From Clostridiales bacterium (GTDB taxonomy: Bacteria; Bacillota; Clostridia; Christensenellales; Aristaeellaceae), in contig JAHZHZ010000009.1 in the NCBI GenBank assembly GCA_019419995.1, forward strand, positions 1 to 64,000: a stretch of DNA of 64,000 nt, given 5' to 3'. The notes below the pieces were generated by a model. The model saw only the letters and a list, made by a program, of their open reading frames with translations, had not been told where the DNA came from and searched no databases. The position numbers were made by a program, and so were the translations under genes. Numbering within the stretch: position 1 is the first letter of the stretch; each line of letters opens with the position of its first letter. This document shows, in pieces, positions 51,408 to 60,590 of the stretch.

Positions 51408-52295
51408 ATGTTTTGGAAGAAGAAAAGGCATATAACGAAGGTTGAAAAAGGCCACGGCCGCGAGATTTTGGAAAATTTTCTGCACAACCGGCTGGCACTG
51501 GTTGCTGCCATTGTGCTGCTTGTAATCATTTTTGCGGCGCTCACCTGCGATATCTGGTTTGATTACGAAGTGGACTGCCTGGGCCAGAATCCGACGATTC
51601 GGAAGCTGGGCCCCAGTGCGGAACACTGGTTTGGTACAGACAATTTCGGTCGGGATATGTTTGTGCGCGTGCTGTACGGTGCACGGTATTCGTTGATTTT
51701 CGGATTTGGATGCACGGCTTTTGCGCTGCTGGTGGGCTGCCTGTTGGGAGCGACGGCCGCATATTACGGGGGCAAGTGGGATGCTATCATTGTGCGTATT
51801 CTGGATGCGCTGATGTGTATTCCCAGCATGCTGTTGATGTTGCTGATTGTGTCTGTAATGGGGGGCGGCCTATGGCCGATGATCATTTCCATAACGATTT
51901 CAAGCGTGCCCGGTTTTACTCGCATCATTCGTTCCGTAGTGTTGGGAGTTGTTCAACAGGATTTTATTGAAGCGGCTCGGGCCAGCGGATCTAAGAATGG
52001 CTATATTGTCCTGCGGCATGTAATTCCCAATGCTATTGGCCCCATCATTGTGGACGGGATGATGAATATTGCAGGCATCATTATGGCTGCGGCGGGCCTG
52101 TCCTACATCGGTATGGGCATTCAACCTCCGGCACCAGAATGGGGCAATATGCTTTCCGAAGCAATGAAGGGTGGACTTCGCACCAGTGCCCATCTAGCCA
52201 TCTTCCCCGGTATGGCTATCGTAATTACCGCGCTGTGCTTCAACCTGGTGGGGGATGGCCTGGCAGATGCTATTGATCCCCGCAGGCGCAAGTGA
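51408..52295 (+). CDS. Peptide ABC transporter permease (DppC/OppC type)
   Basis: 295 residues. The N-terminal membrane segment is followed by the DppC signature HWFGTDNFGRDMFVRVLYGARYSL, and the EAA loop is QQDFIEAARASGSKNGYIVLRHVIPNAIGPIIV. It pairs with the preceding permease to form the channel. Confidence 0.96.
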   Translation: MFWKKKRHITKVEKGHGREILENFLHNRLALVAAIVLLVIIFAALTCDIWFDYEVDCLGQNPTIRKLGPSAEHWFGTDNFGRDMFVRVLYGARYSLIFGFGCTAFALLVGCLLGATAAYYGGKWDAIIVRILDALMCIPSMLLMLLIVSVMGGGLWPMIISITISSVPGFTRIIRSVVLGVVQQDFIEAARASGSKNGYIVLRHVIPNAIGPIIVDGMMNIAGIIMAAAGLSYIGMGIQPPAPEWGNMLSEAMKGGLRTSAHLAIFPGMAIVITALCFNLVGDGLADAIDPRRRK

Positions 52296-52369
52296 GTTTG
52301 CTCATGAAAGTAAAGGCTGAACCGAAGGCGCATCCTTCGATTTGGATAATCAAAAGGAGGTTTCACATC

Positions 52370-53872
52370 ATGAAACGCATCATTTCTCTGATCTTGGCAG
52401 TTTTGATGCTGCTGACCGTCTTTACTGCGGCTGTGGCCGAGGAAGAAAAGACGCTGGTGGTCATTCCCTACATGAAGACCGAAAACTGTGATCTCTATTC
52501 TTCCTCCAACGCTATGGATAAGGCGGCCCGTTGCGCGATTTTTGACGGCCTCTGGCAGTATGATGAAAACGGCGTAGCTACGGCAGCTTTGGTGGAAAGC
52601 TGGACCTTGAGTGAGGACGGCACCTACCTGGAGTGCACCTTGAGGGATGACGTGACCTTTTCTGACGGCACGCCTTTCAATGCGGATGTGGTTCTGTGGA
52701 ACTACGAGCAGGCTGTGAACAGCGATTATCTCGCGCCCGTTGTCAATCCCGTTATTTCCAAGATTGAAAAAGTGGACGATTATCATGTGAACATTTACAA
52801 AGCGGCTTCCTACGCATCTGTGGAGGAACTCTGCTGCGAATACATGGTGATGCTGTGCCCCACCGCTTACGAGGCGGATCCGGTTGCCTACGCCACCAAC
52901 CCCATTGGCACTGGTGCGTACATTCTGGAGAAGTATGATGAAACGACTGGATATCTGTACCTGACAGCCCGCGAGGATTACTGGCAGGGCACTCCCGGCA
53001 TCAAAAATGTTGAAATACACGTTCCGCTGGACAGTGCCGTAGCGCTGGTAGCTTTGGAAAACGATGAAGTGCAGTTCTGTGGCCCCGTGATGAGCAACGA
53101 CGATATTGCCATTGCCGAGTCCGAAGGTTTTGCTGTCTATTCTGATACCGGCTGGGCCAGCAAGACTGTGATGGTCTTGGGCGAGCCCTACATCAGCGAT
53201 GAGAATCTCCGCAAGGCGATCTATTATGCCATTAATCGTGAGAATGCCGCCATCTACAACGGCGAAGAGAACGCTGTGCTCAACACCGACTACTTTGCAC
53301 AGAAGCTGATGGGCCCCTTTGCAGGTCAGATGGAAATGCCCGGTTACGATCCCGAATTGGCGAAGGAATATCTGGCCAAGTCCAACTATGATGGATCTAC
53401 TCTGGAGATCAATGTGACGCCGGACATGGTCAATATCGCTACTTCCATTCAGGCAGACCTGTCCGCTATTGGCATCAATGCCCAGATCAACAGCGTTGAC
53501 ACCAATACCTGGACCCAGAAACTGATGGATGGCAGCGTGCAGATCACCTTGAGCGATATGGGCGTCGCCTATGCTTCTCCGGAAGAAATGATGGGCTACT
53601 TTGCCACCGATGGCTTCTACTATCAGCTGGGTCTGACCACTTCCAGCGAGGCTCAGGACGAAGCTCTTGCGGCGGCGGCCAATGCCTGGACCGATGAAGA
53701 GCGCATGCCCTACACCCTGGCGGCCATTGAGGCGGCCATCGATCTGGCGTATGTATATCCCATCTACGAATCCGGCATGAAGTTTGTTACCAGCCCCGAT
53801 CTGGAAGGCGTCGAAGATGTGTGGAGCGCCACATACAACTACTACCTGTGGAAGCTCTCCTGGGCGGAATAA
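52370..53872 (+). CDS. Peptide ABC transporter substrate-binding protein (SBP family 5)
   Basis: 500 residues from ATG 52370, behind AAAAGGAGG. The signal peptide (MKRIISLILAVLMLLTVFTAAVA) ends without a cysteine, so it lacks a lipobox. The body has family 5 features: DGLWQYDENGVATAALVESWTLSEDGTYLECTLRDDVTFSDGTPFNADVV and the ENLRKAIYYAINRE region. It binds di- or oligopeptides. Placed between the permease and ATPase genes, in the middle of the operon. Confidence 0.94.
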   Translation: MKRIISLILAVLMLLTVFTAAVAEEEKTLVVIPYMKTENCDLYSSSNAMDKAARCAIFDGLWQYDENGVATAALVESWTLSEDGTYLECTLRDDVTFSDGTPFNADVVLWNYEQAVNSDYLAPVVNPVISKIEKVDDYHVNIYKAASYASVEELCCEYMVMLCPTAYEADPVAYATNPIGTGAYILEKYDETTGYLYLTAREDYWQGTPGIKNVEIHVPLDSAVALVALENDEVQFCGPVMSNDDIAIAESEGFAVYSDTGWASKTVMVLGEPYISDENLRKAIYYAINRENAAIYNGEENAVLNTDYFAQKLMGPFAGQMEMPGYDPELAKEYLAKSNYDGSTLEINVTPDMVNIATSIQADLSAIGINAQINSVDTNTWTQKLMDGSVQITLSDMGVAYASPEEMMGYFATDGFYYQLGLTTSSEAQDEALAAAANAWTDEERMPYTLAAIEAAIDLAYVYPIYESGMKFVTSPDLEGVEDVWSATYNYYLWKLSWAE

Positions 53873-53904
53873 TGCAGACGGGATTCAGAAATTTGAGGAA
53901 ATAA

Positions 53905-53975
53905 AGCAACTGGGGCGGCGCGCCGCCCCAGTCTGTCGAAAGGGCCCGCATGGCGGACCTTTCCGACAGACTAAA
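53905..53975 (+). repeat. Two GC-rich hairpins between binding-protein and ATPase genes
   Basis: ACTGGGGCGGC pairs with GCCGCCCCAGT (about 53909-53932), and AGTCTGTCG with CGACAGACT (about 53930-53972) enclosing a further GGTCC-type stem. They share bases, so they may be alternatives. No T-run follows. They probably stabilise the upstream mRNA or lower expression of the ATPase genes. Confidence 0.65.
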
Positions 53976-54026
53976 GTTGTTCTGTACGCTTTGATTTTCA
54001 GATATTTATGAGGCAGGGATAGAATA

Positions 54027-55016
54027 ATGGCAAATCACGATAGCCTTCTCACAATTGAGAACCTTCAGATTACCATCCGATCGGGAAAAAACATGCTGCA
54101 TCCGGTAAACAGCGTGAGTCTGGATATTCCATCTCGCAGCGTTGTGGGCCTGGTGGGAGAATCTGGTTGTGGAAAGAGCATGACCGCTATGTCCATCATG
54201 GGCCTGTTGGCACCTGGGATTGCCATCACAGGCGGAAAGATTATGTTTGAAGGGCAGGAAATTTCTGCCTATGGGCCTGAACAGATGCGGGAAATTACCG
54301 GCAATAAGATTTCCATGATCTTCCAGGAGCCTATGACCAGCCTCAATCCTGTGATTCGCGTGGGCAAGCAGGTGGAGGAGGTCCTTTTGCTGCATACTAA
54401 CCTCAATAAGCAACAGCGCAAACAGAAAGTCATTGAAATCTTCCAAGCAGTGAACATTCCAGATGCGGAAGAACGTTATAAGGCCTATCCCTTTCAGTTG
54501 TCCGGTGGTCTACGTCAACGCATTATGATTGCTATGGCGATGATCTGTAATCCCAAGCTTTTGATTGCGGACGAGCCCACAACGGCGCTGGATGTAACTA
54601 TTGAGGCACAGATCCTGCAGCTGATGCGCAATTTAAAGAAGAATTTCGATACTTCCATTCTAATGATCACCCACAATTTGGGCATTGTCTCAGAATTGTG
54701 CGATGTGGTGAACGTCATGTATCTGGGCGAAATTGTGGAGTATGCGCAGACCCAGGATATCTTTGATAGGCCGTTACATCCCTATACCCGGGGGTTGATC
54801 AATTCCGTGCCGGAAATCAAGCCCGATGTTCCCAGACTCAAAAGTATTTCCGGCATGGTACCGGATTTGATGCATGTGCCTTCAGGCTGTCGTTTTTGCG
54901 ATCGATGTGCCTATGCCACAGAGCGCTGTCGCAGGGAACACCCTGCCCTGTACGAGCCCATTCCCGGCCATCAGGTCCGCTGTTTTGAGTATGAAAACGG
55001 ATTAAAGGAGGAGTGA
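54027..55016 (+). CDS. Peptide ABC transporter ATP-binding protein (DppD/OppD type)
   Basis: 329 residues. Walker A GESGCGKS, MIFQEPMTSLNP, signature LSGGLRQRI (Gly-Leu in place of Gly-Gln/Met), Walker B LLIADEPTTALD. The C-terminal oligopeptide-transporter extension carries GCRFCDRCAYATERC, the four-Cys motif that holds an iron-sulphur cluster in relatives. Confidence 0.96.
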   Translation: MANHDSLLTIENLQITIRSGKNMLHPVNSVSLDIPSRSVVGLVGESGCGKSMTAMSIMGLLAPGIAITGGKIMFEGQEISAYGPEQMREITGNKISMIFQEPMTSLNPVIRVGKQVEEVLLLHTNLNKQQRKQKVIEIFQAVNIPDAEERYKAYPFQLSGGLRQRIMIAMAMICNPKLLIADEPTTALDVTIEAQILQLMRNLKKNFDTSILMITHNLGIVSELCDVVNVMYLGEIVEYAQTQDIFDRPLHPYTRGLINSVPEIKPDVPRLKSISGMVPDLMHVPSGCRFCDRCAYATERCRREHPALYEPIPGHQVRCFEYENGLKEE

Positions 55017-55018
55017 CC

Positions 55019-55981
55019 ATGTCCAGAGAGCTGCTGCTGGAAGCTAGGAATTTGAATAAAACTTTCAAGGTCAGCAAGGGCTGCGTGCAGGCCATTACCG
55101 ATGTAAGCTTGAAAATTTACAAGGGAGAGACGCTGGCTCTTGTGGGTGAATCGGGCTGCGGTAAATCTACTCTGGGCAGGCTGCTGTTGCGTCTGATCGA
55201 GCCGGACAGCGGCTCCATCAATTTTGACGGAACTGAGCTTACCTCACTAAAGGCCCGGGAGGTGCGTAATTTCCGCCGCCGCATGCAGCTTGTATTCCAA
55301 GATCCCTACGCTTCTCTGGATCCCCGCTTCACCATTGCCGATTGCATTTCCGAACCGCTGCGAGCCTTTGGCGCAAGTAAGGAGGAGATGGATCGAGCAG
55401 TGTTGGATCTTTCGGAGAAGGTGGGCATCAATCCTGAGCATTTGGGACGGTATCCCCACCAGTTTTCTGGCGGCCAGCGCCAGAGGGTAGGCATTGCTCG
55501 CGCCATCGCCCTGCATCCGGATTTGGTGGTATGCGACGAGCCGGTGTCCGCTCTGGATGTATCCATTCAGGCGCAGACTCTGAATTTGCTGCGGGATTTG
55601 CAGAAGGATCTGGATTTAACCTATCTGTTTATTTCCCACGATCTGGGCGTGGTGCACTATGTATCCGATCGCGTCTGTGTGATGTTCCTTGGTCGCGTGT
55701 GCGAGATTGGGACCACTGAAGAGGTCTATTATCACCCAAAGCATCCCTATACCCGCTATCTGCTGGCGGCAACGCCCAAAATTGGCAAGGGACACAGTGA
55801 AAAGGAACTCTTGACCGGCGAGATTCCCAGCCCCATCAATCCGCCCAGCGGCTGCCGTTTCCGTACCCGCTGCCCCTTCGCAAAGCCGGTCTGTGCGGAA
55901 AAGATGCCTCAGTTGGAGGGAGAGGGTGAACACCTTTGCGCCTGCCACTTCCCTCTGGATGGAAATATGGAGGAGGTGTGA
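55019..55981 (+). CDS. Peptide ABC transporter ATP-binding protein (DppF/OppF type)
   Basis: 320 residues from ATG 55019, six bases after AAAGGAGGAG; GTG 55013 is too close to it. Walker A GESGCGKS, LVFQDPYASLDPR, signature FSGGQRQRV, Walker B LVVCDEPVSALD, and a C-terminal GCRFRTRCPFAKPVC motif. Partner of the preceding ATPase. Confidence 0.97.
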   Translation: MSRELLLEARNLNKTFKVSKGCVQAITDVSLKIYKGETLALVGESGCGKSTLGRLLLRLIEPDSGSINFDGTELTSLKAREVRNFRRRMQLVFQDPYASLDPRFTIADCISEPLRAFGASKEEMDRAVLDLSEKVGINPEHLGRYPHQFSGGQRQRVGIARAIALHPDLVVCDEPVSALDVSIQAQTLNLLRDLQKDLDLTYLFISHDLGVVHYVSDRVCVMFLGRVCEIGTTEEVYYHPKHPYTRYLLAATPKIGKGHSEKELLTGEIPSPINPPSGCRFRTRCPFAKPVCAEKMPQLEGEGEHLCACHFPLDGNMEEV

Positions 55982-55984
55982 GCA

Positions 55985-58018
55985 ATGCGAAACTATCCGG
56001 TGGTGCCTGTAAAAGAGGTTGTGGACGATTACTTTGGCCATGCCGTAGTGGATCCCTATCGATATCTGGAGGATGCAAAATCTCCGCAGACGCTCGAAGT
56101 GGTCAGAGCAGAAAATGAATATACCCATGCGTTTTTTGAGAGGCAGACGTCCTTTTCAGCCGCAGAGTTGGAGAAGAAATTGCGCGCCAAGCCTGTAGAT
56201 GAGGAGCTTTCCGACGTTCAGCAGGCAGGGGGCGTGATTTGTGCGGCGCGCAAGTTGGAGGGCGGTATTCATGACATTGTGCGCCTGGACAGTGAGATGA
56301 ACGTCGTCGAAGTGATTGTCAACGAGGAGATGCTGGGCGGGCGCATGCACGTGTACCGGGCGGAACCCTGCCCTGCTCAGCCTGGGATCTATGCGGTGAT
56401 GGGGGTAATTCATGGTCATCCCCGCTGCTGCGTAGTGATCTGGGATGCCAATGAGAAAAAGGCTATCGCCGAACTGGATGGTACCTTTGGCTTTGCTTGG
56501 TCCACGGAAGGGAAATATGTGTACTATTCCGAGGCGCAGCTGGATGCCGTCAATAACCGCAACATCAACATTGTCCGTCGCTATAATTGGCGTGAAAATC
56601 GTTTGGAAGATCTCTATACCCATGAAGAAAATGCCGTGTTTATTGATGTGACTCCGGGTCCGGAAGATGGTTACTTTTTCATGGTATTGAATTCTTACTC
56701 GGATATACTGGTGCTCTGGTGTGGCAAGGATGGTTCGATTACCCATCTAAATGATGGGGCGGGCAGCTATGCGTACATTGGCTGTTCAGGGGAGCGCTGC
56801 TATTTTAAAACCAATGTGGGCGCGCCTATGTGCCGGGTGATCTCCATTTCGTTTGCTCAGTTAAAGGAAAAGGGTAGTCTGTTGAACGCTTGCTCCGTGG
56901 CCATACCTGAGTCAGATGCTCTATTGAGCGCTGCGGGTGTCGTACCTGGAGGCATCCTGACTGTTCACGAACGGGACGCCTGTTCAGAAATGTCCCTCTA
57001 TGGTTTTGATTCCAGAAAGGTGCGGGAAGTAGCACTGCCGGATCGGTTTGGCTGTGCAAAATTCAGTGACGTCATTCGCGTGAGTGATTCTGGAAATATT
57101 TATTTCAATTACGAGAGTTTTACGCGCAGGTTGTCCCTCTATGCGATGAACGCCAAAAGCCTGGAAATCCATTGCTTGCGCTCCGATGCGGCGGATGTTT
57201 CCGATATTGCCGTGGACCAGTGCTTCCTGAAGGCGCGGGATGGCGAGCGGATTTTGGTCTACATCGTGCGCCCGAAGGATCTGGCGCCCAATGGCGAAAC
57301 CCCCGTATTGATGTATGGCTATGGTGGCTATGCTTGTTCCATGCCTCCGTGGCCGGAGGACATGGTTACTGGCCACAATATTGTGGAATGGGTGCGCAAG
57401 GGGCGCATCTATGCCCACTGCATTCTGCGCGGAGGCATGGAATACGGCGAGGAATGGCATCGCGCAGCCATGTTTGATCGGAAGAAGAATGCCTTTTATG
57501 ATTTTATCGATATTGCGGAGTATCTGATTGCCAGCGGCTGGACCCGGCCTGGAAAGATTGTCGCCACGGGCCTGAGCAACGGCGGTCTGCTGATGACAGC
57601 CATTACCACACTTCGCCCGGATCTCTTCGGCGTGGTGGTTGCTTCCGTGCCCCATACGGACATGCTTCGCTTCCGCAATGATGATCGCGGTATGATGTAT
57701 ATTACCGAATATGGCGACCCACTTTCCAGCAGGGAAATGTTTGAGTACATGTACTCCTATTCTCCGTATCATAATATCCACGCGGGTACTGTCTACCCGT
57801 GGATCTATGTGCAGACGGGAGAAATGGATAATAACGTGCCCCCCTATCATGGCAAAAAATTTGCCGTGCGCCTACAGAAGGAAGCCGATGAGAAGAACCC
57901 TGTGCTGCTGCAGGTGCTTGCTACAGGCAGCCACGATCGGGGTGTGGGCGATGAGTATTATAAAAACATTGCCCAGATGCAGACCTTTGTGGAATTGGGA
58001 CTTGAGGCACAGAAATAA
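55985..58018 (+). CDS. Prolyl oligopeptidase family serine peptidase (S9A)
   Basis: 677 residues, the usual length. An N-terminal segment YFGHAVVDPYRYLEDAKSP is typical of prolyl oligopeptidase, followed by a seven-bladed propeller and the alpha/beta-hydrolase domain. The catalytic triad is visible: Ser531 in GLSNGGLL, Asp615 in GEMDNNVPP and His650 in GSHDRG. No signal peptide, so it acts in the cytoplasm. It cuts short peptides after proline. It starts four bases after the ATPase stop, so imported peptides are the obvious substrates. Confidence 0.95.
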   Translation: MRNYPVVPVKEVVDDYFGHAVVDPYRYLEDAKSPQTLEVVRAENEYTHAFFERQTSFSAAELEKKLRAKPVDEELSDVQQAGGVICAARKLEGGIHDIVRLDSEMNVVEVIVNEEMLGGRMHVYRAEPCPAQPGIYAVMGVIHGHPRCCVVIWDANEKKAIAELDGTFGFAWSTEGKYVYYSEAQLDAVNNRNINIVRRYNWRENRLEDLYTHEENAVFIDVTPGPEDGYFFMVLNSYSDILVLWCGKDGSITHLNDGAGSYAYIGCSGERCYFKTNVGAPMCRVISISFAQLKEKGSLLNACSVAIPESDALLSAAGVVPGGILTVHERDACSEMSLYGFDSRKVREVALPDRFGCAKFSDVIRVSDSGNIYFNYESFTRRLSLYAMNAKSLEIHCLRSDAADVSDIAVDQCFLKARDGERILVYIVRPKDLAPNGETPVLMYGYGGYACSMPPWPEDMVTGHNIVEWVRKGRIYAHCILRGGMEYGEEWHRAAMFDRKKNAFYDFIDIAEYLIASGWTRPGKIVATGLSNGGLLMTAITTLRPDLFGVVVASVPHTDMLRFRNDDRGMMYITEYGDPLSSREMFEYMYSYSPYHNIHAGTVYPWIYVQTGEMDNNVPPYHGKKFAVRLQKEADEKNPVLLQVLATGSHDRGVGDEYYKNIAQMQTFVELGLEAQK

Positions 58019-58044
58019 TCGAGTATACAAAAGAGGTGTGCGCT

Positions 58045-59190
58045 ATGTTGTTGATTCAGAATGGGAATCTTTATCTGGGAGGCGGCCGCTATGAGCGTGG
58101 ATGGGATGTGCTCTGCGAAAATGGCCGCATTCAGGCGGTGGGGCCGAACTTGTCTGCCGATGGAGCGGAAGTGATTGATGCCCGGGACATGGACGTATAT
58201 CCCGGCCTGGTGTTGGGCCTTTGCTCAGTGGGCGCAGTGTCCTTCAGTGAGTTTTTGGGCAATCAGGCGGATCACAACGAGAGCTCAGCGCCCATTTTGC
58301 CTCAGATGGACATTCGCGACGCCTTTGATTTCGAAGAACTCAAGAGACAGCGCTTTGGTCGCGTGGGCATCACCTCCTACGGACTCTGCCCCGGAACCAG
58401 TGCCCTGGTGGCTGGTCAAATTTCCCTGATTCATGTGGATGCTCCGCGAGCCAGCGATGTGTTTGTGGCAGAGCGAATTGCGGTAAAGGGCAATTATACC
58501 AACGCGGCTAAGGGAACCTTTGCCACAAAGGGCAATTTTATGACCCGGATGGGCATGTACCAGTGCCTGGACGAAGCATTCCGCAAGGCCAGAGAATACA
58601 TGGAAAAGAAAGAAAAGGAATACGACGCCTGCAACGAGACTATGTGCCGCATGCTGCGCAGGGAAGTACCCTTTGTGGTGGCGGCGGAAACGGCTGCTGA
58701 GGTAGAAGCTGTGATTCGCTTGGGAGAAAAGTATGACTTGCGCCTGGTGATCAGTGGCGGTTTCGGGGCAGCTGGTGCTGCGGAAAAAATCATTGAAAAG
58801 GGCTGGCATTTGATGCTCGGGGATAGCGGATTTATGGAGATCGGCCTCAAGTGTGGCATGCAGCCTGAGAAACTGGTGGAACTCTATCGCCAGGGATTGA
58901 AGCTCAGCCTGTCCTGTTCCGGTGATGCGGCTTATCCGCCGGCCTATGAGCAGTTGCTCTGGACGGCTGCGCGCATGTGTGCCGCGGGTGCGGAGGGATA
59001 TGAGTTGATGGATATGATGACCATTGAACCTGCCCGTGCCCTGGGCGTGGACCACCTGGTAGGTTCCATTGAGCCGGGAAAGATGGCGGATGTGATCGTT
59101 TGCAGCGGCAATCCTGCCACTCGATTTGATCATCGCGTGGAAAAGACCATCGTCGGTGGTCGCGTATTCTTTGAAAGGAGGGCGAACTGA
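58045..59190 (+). CDS. Amidohydrolase-fold protein lacking the metal-binding histidines (probable pseudoenzyme)
   Basis: 381 residues from ATG 58045, preceded by AGAGGTG. It is clearly paralogous to the next gene along its whole length: LLIxNxxxY opening, ILCENGxIxAxGxNLS-like segment, TRMGM, KAREYMEK, and the C-terminal MTIEPARALGVDHLVGSIEPGKMADVIV. But where the partner has GLIDAHTHTG this protein has GLVLGLCSVG, VHCEQ is VAAET, LEHAW is VISGG; only the Asp (CSGDAAYPP, Asp294) remains. All four histidine ligands are therefore missing. I infer a structural or regulatory subunit of a hetero-oligomer with its neighbour. Confidence 0.86.
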   Translation: MLLIQNGNLYLGGGRYERGWDVLCENGRIQAVGPNLSADGAEVIDARDMDVYPGLVLGLCSVGAVSFSEFLGNQADHNESSAPILPQMDIRDAFDFEELKRQRFGRVGITSYGLCPGTSALVAGQISLIHVDAPRASDVFVAERIAVKGNYTNAAKGTFATKGNFMTRMGMYQCLDEAFRKAREYMEKKEKEYDACNETMCRMLRREVPFVVAAETAAEVEAVIRLGEKYDLRLVISGGFGAAGAAEKIIEKGWHLMLGDSGFMEIGLKCGMQPEKLVELYRQGLKLSLSCSGDAAYPPAYEQLLWTAARMCAAGAEGYELMDMMTIEPARALGVDHLVGSIEPGKMADVIVCSGNPATRFDHRVEKTIVGGRVFFERRAN

Positions 59191-59191
59191 T

Positions 59192-60358
59192 ATGCTGCTA
59201 ATCAAGAATGCCACCATTTATACCATGGAGGATGTGGGTGTTTTGGAAAATACCGATATTCTCTGTGAAAATGGGAAAATTGCCGCTATTGGTAAGAATC
59301 TCTCCGTTCCCGGCGCGAAGACGATGGATGGAAGTGGTCTGTATGTGACGCCTGGCCTGATCGACGCACATACACACACCGGCTGTGGCATTGCGGAAGC
59401 GCTGCAGGACTGCAATGAGATGACCAATCCGGTGACCCCGGAGATGAACATCATTCATTCGGTGGATATTACTACCAAGGAATTTCAGACGCTGCACCGT
59501 GAGGGCGTGACGGGTGTGTGCATCATTCCTGGCAGCGGAAATGTGGTTTGCGGCCAGGGTATCGTGGCTAAGACCGCTGGAAAAGATAGCATTTATGACC
59601 TGACTGTAAAGAATCCTGCCGTTATGAAGTGCGCCATGGGCGGCAATCCCAAGGGCGTATACGGCAAGAAGAGCCAGCAGCCCATGACCCGCATGGGGGT
59701 GGCTGCTACGTTGAGAGACACGCTGCGTCGGGCGAAAGATTACATGGAAAAGCGCTCAGTAGAGGATGAAGCCAAGCGTCCGCCTTTTGATCCCAAAATG
59801 GAAGCACTGATTCCCGTGCTCAAGCGCGAAATTCCGCTGAAAGTGCATTGCGAACAGTTCGATATGGTTACTATGGTGGGTATTGCCAAGGAATTTGGTT
59901 GCAACTATACCCTGGAACATGCATGGGCGGCGAACCTCTACGCTGATGAACTGGTGGAAGGGGGAGGAACCGTATGCTTCGGCCCCATCGGGATTCCCGA
60001 AGGTGTGGGAGAGCTCACCGGTGGCGATGTGGGCATGTTGCGGGAACTGGATGAGCGCGGCCTGAATGTCTGCATCGTGACGGACTATCCACTGCTCACT
60101 GACAATATCCTGCTCATCGAAGCAGGCGAGGCGGTGCGCTACGGCATCTCCCATGAGCGCGCTCTGCGCATGATCACCATTAATCCTGCGGTCAGCCTGG
60201 GCGTGGGGGATAGAATGGGTTCCATTGCCGTCGGCAAGGATGCGGATCTGGTGCTTTGGAGTGCCGTTCCTGCTCTGGATACTTCTGCGCGTCCGATGGC
60301 TACCATTATAGATGGACAGGTCGTTTTCTGCAGGGAAGGGTATAAGGGCGCCGAGTGA
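59192..60358 (+). CDS. Metal-dependent amidohydrolase (imidazolonepropionase/prolidase-like)
   Basis: 388 residues from ATG 59192, behind GGAGGGCG and one base after the preceding stop. The metal ligands are intact: His60 and His62 (LIDAHTHTG), His219 (KVHCEQ), His243 (LEHAW) and Asp298 (VTDYP). The GVTGVCIIPGSGNVVCGQG segment is typical of COG1228 members, among which several are dipeptidases. With the transporter and prolyl oligopeptidase ahead of it, a dipeptide such as Xaa-Pro is the likely substrate, which is inference. Last gene of the operon. Confidence 0.88.
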   Translation: MLLIKNATIYTMEDVGVLENTDILCENGKIAAIGKNLSVPGAKTMDGSGLYVTPGLIDAHTHTGCGIAEALQDCNEMTNPVTPEMNIIHSVDITTKEFQTLHREGVTGVCIIPGSGNVVCGQGIVAKTAGKDSIYDLTVKNPAVMKCAMGGNPKGVYGKKSQQPMTRMGVAATLRDTLRRAKDYMEKRSVEDEAKRPPFDPKMEALIPVLKREIPLKVHCEQFDMVTMVGIAKEFGCNYTLEHAWAANLYADELVEGGGTVCFGPIGIPEGVGELTGGDVGMLRELDERGLNVCIVTDYPLLTDNILLIEAGEAVRYGISHERALRMITINPAVSLGVGDRMGSIAVGKDADLVLWSAVPALDTSARPMATIIDGQVVFCREGYKGAE

Positions 60359-60402
60359 GTTTAAATATAGGCCCGTTGCGGGCCTGAAGCTTGTGTAATT
60401 GC

Positions 60403-60441
60403 TGTAAAAAGGGCATCCCCGCGGAGCGGGGAGCCCTTTTG
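60403..60441 (+). terminator. Terminator of the peptide operon
   Basis: AAAAGGGC and TCCCCGC pair with GCGGGGA and GCCCTTTT with one bulged base, followed by GCATTTT. A smaller hairpin AGGCCCG/CGGGCCT (60369-60385) precedes it. Confidence 0.87.
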
Positions 60442-60590
60442 CATTTTAAAATTGGCTTTGAGGTGATGAGCTTTACCGAAGCGCATATATCAAATCCATG
60501 CGCCAATTCTGCAATTGTATTTTTGAAGGGAACTCAAACGAGGCTTTACTTTTTTGCCTGTCTGTTATATTATAATCAATGGTTTTGTTT

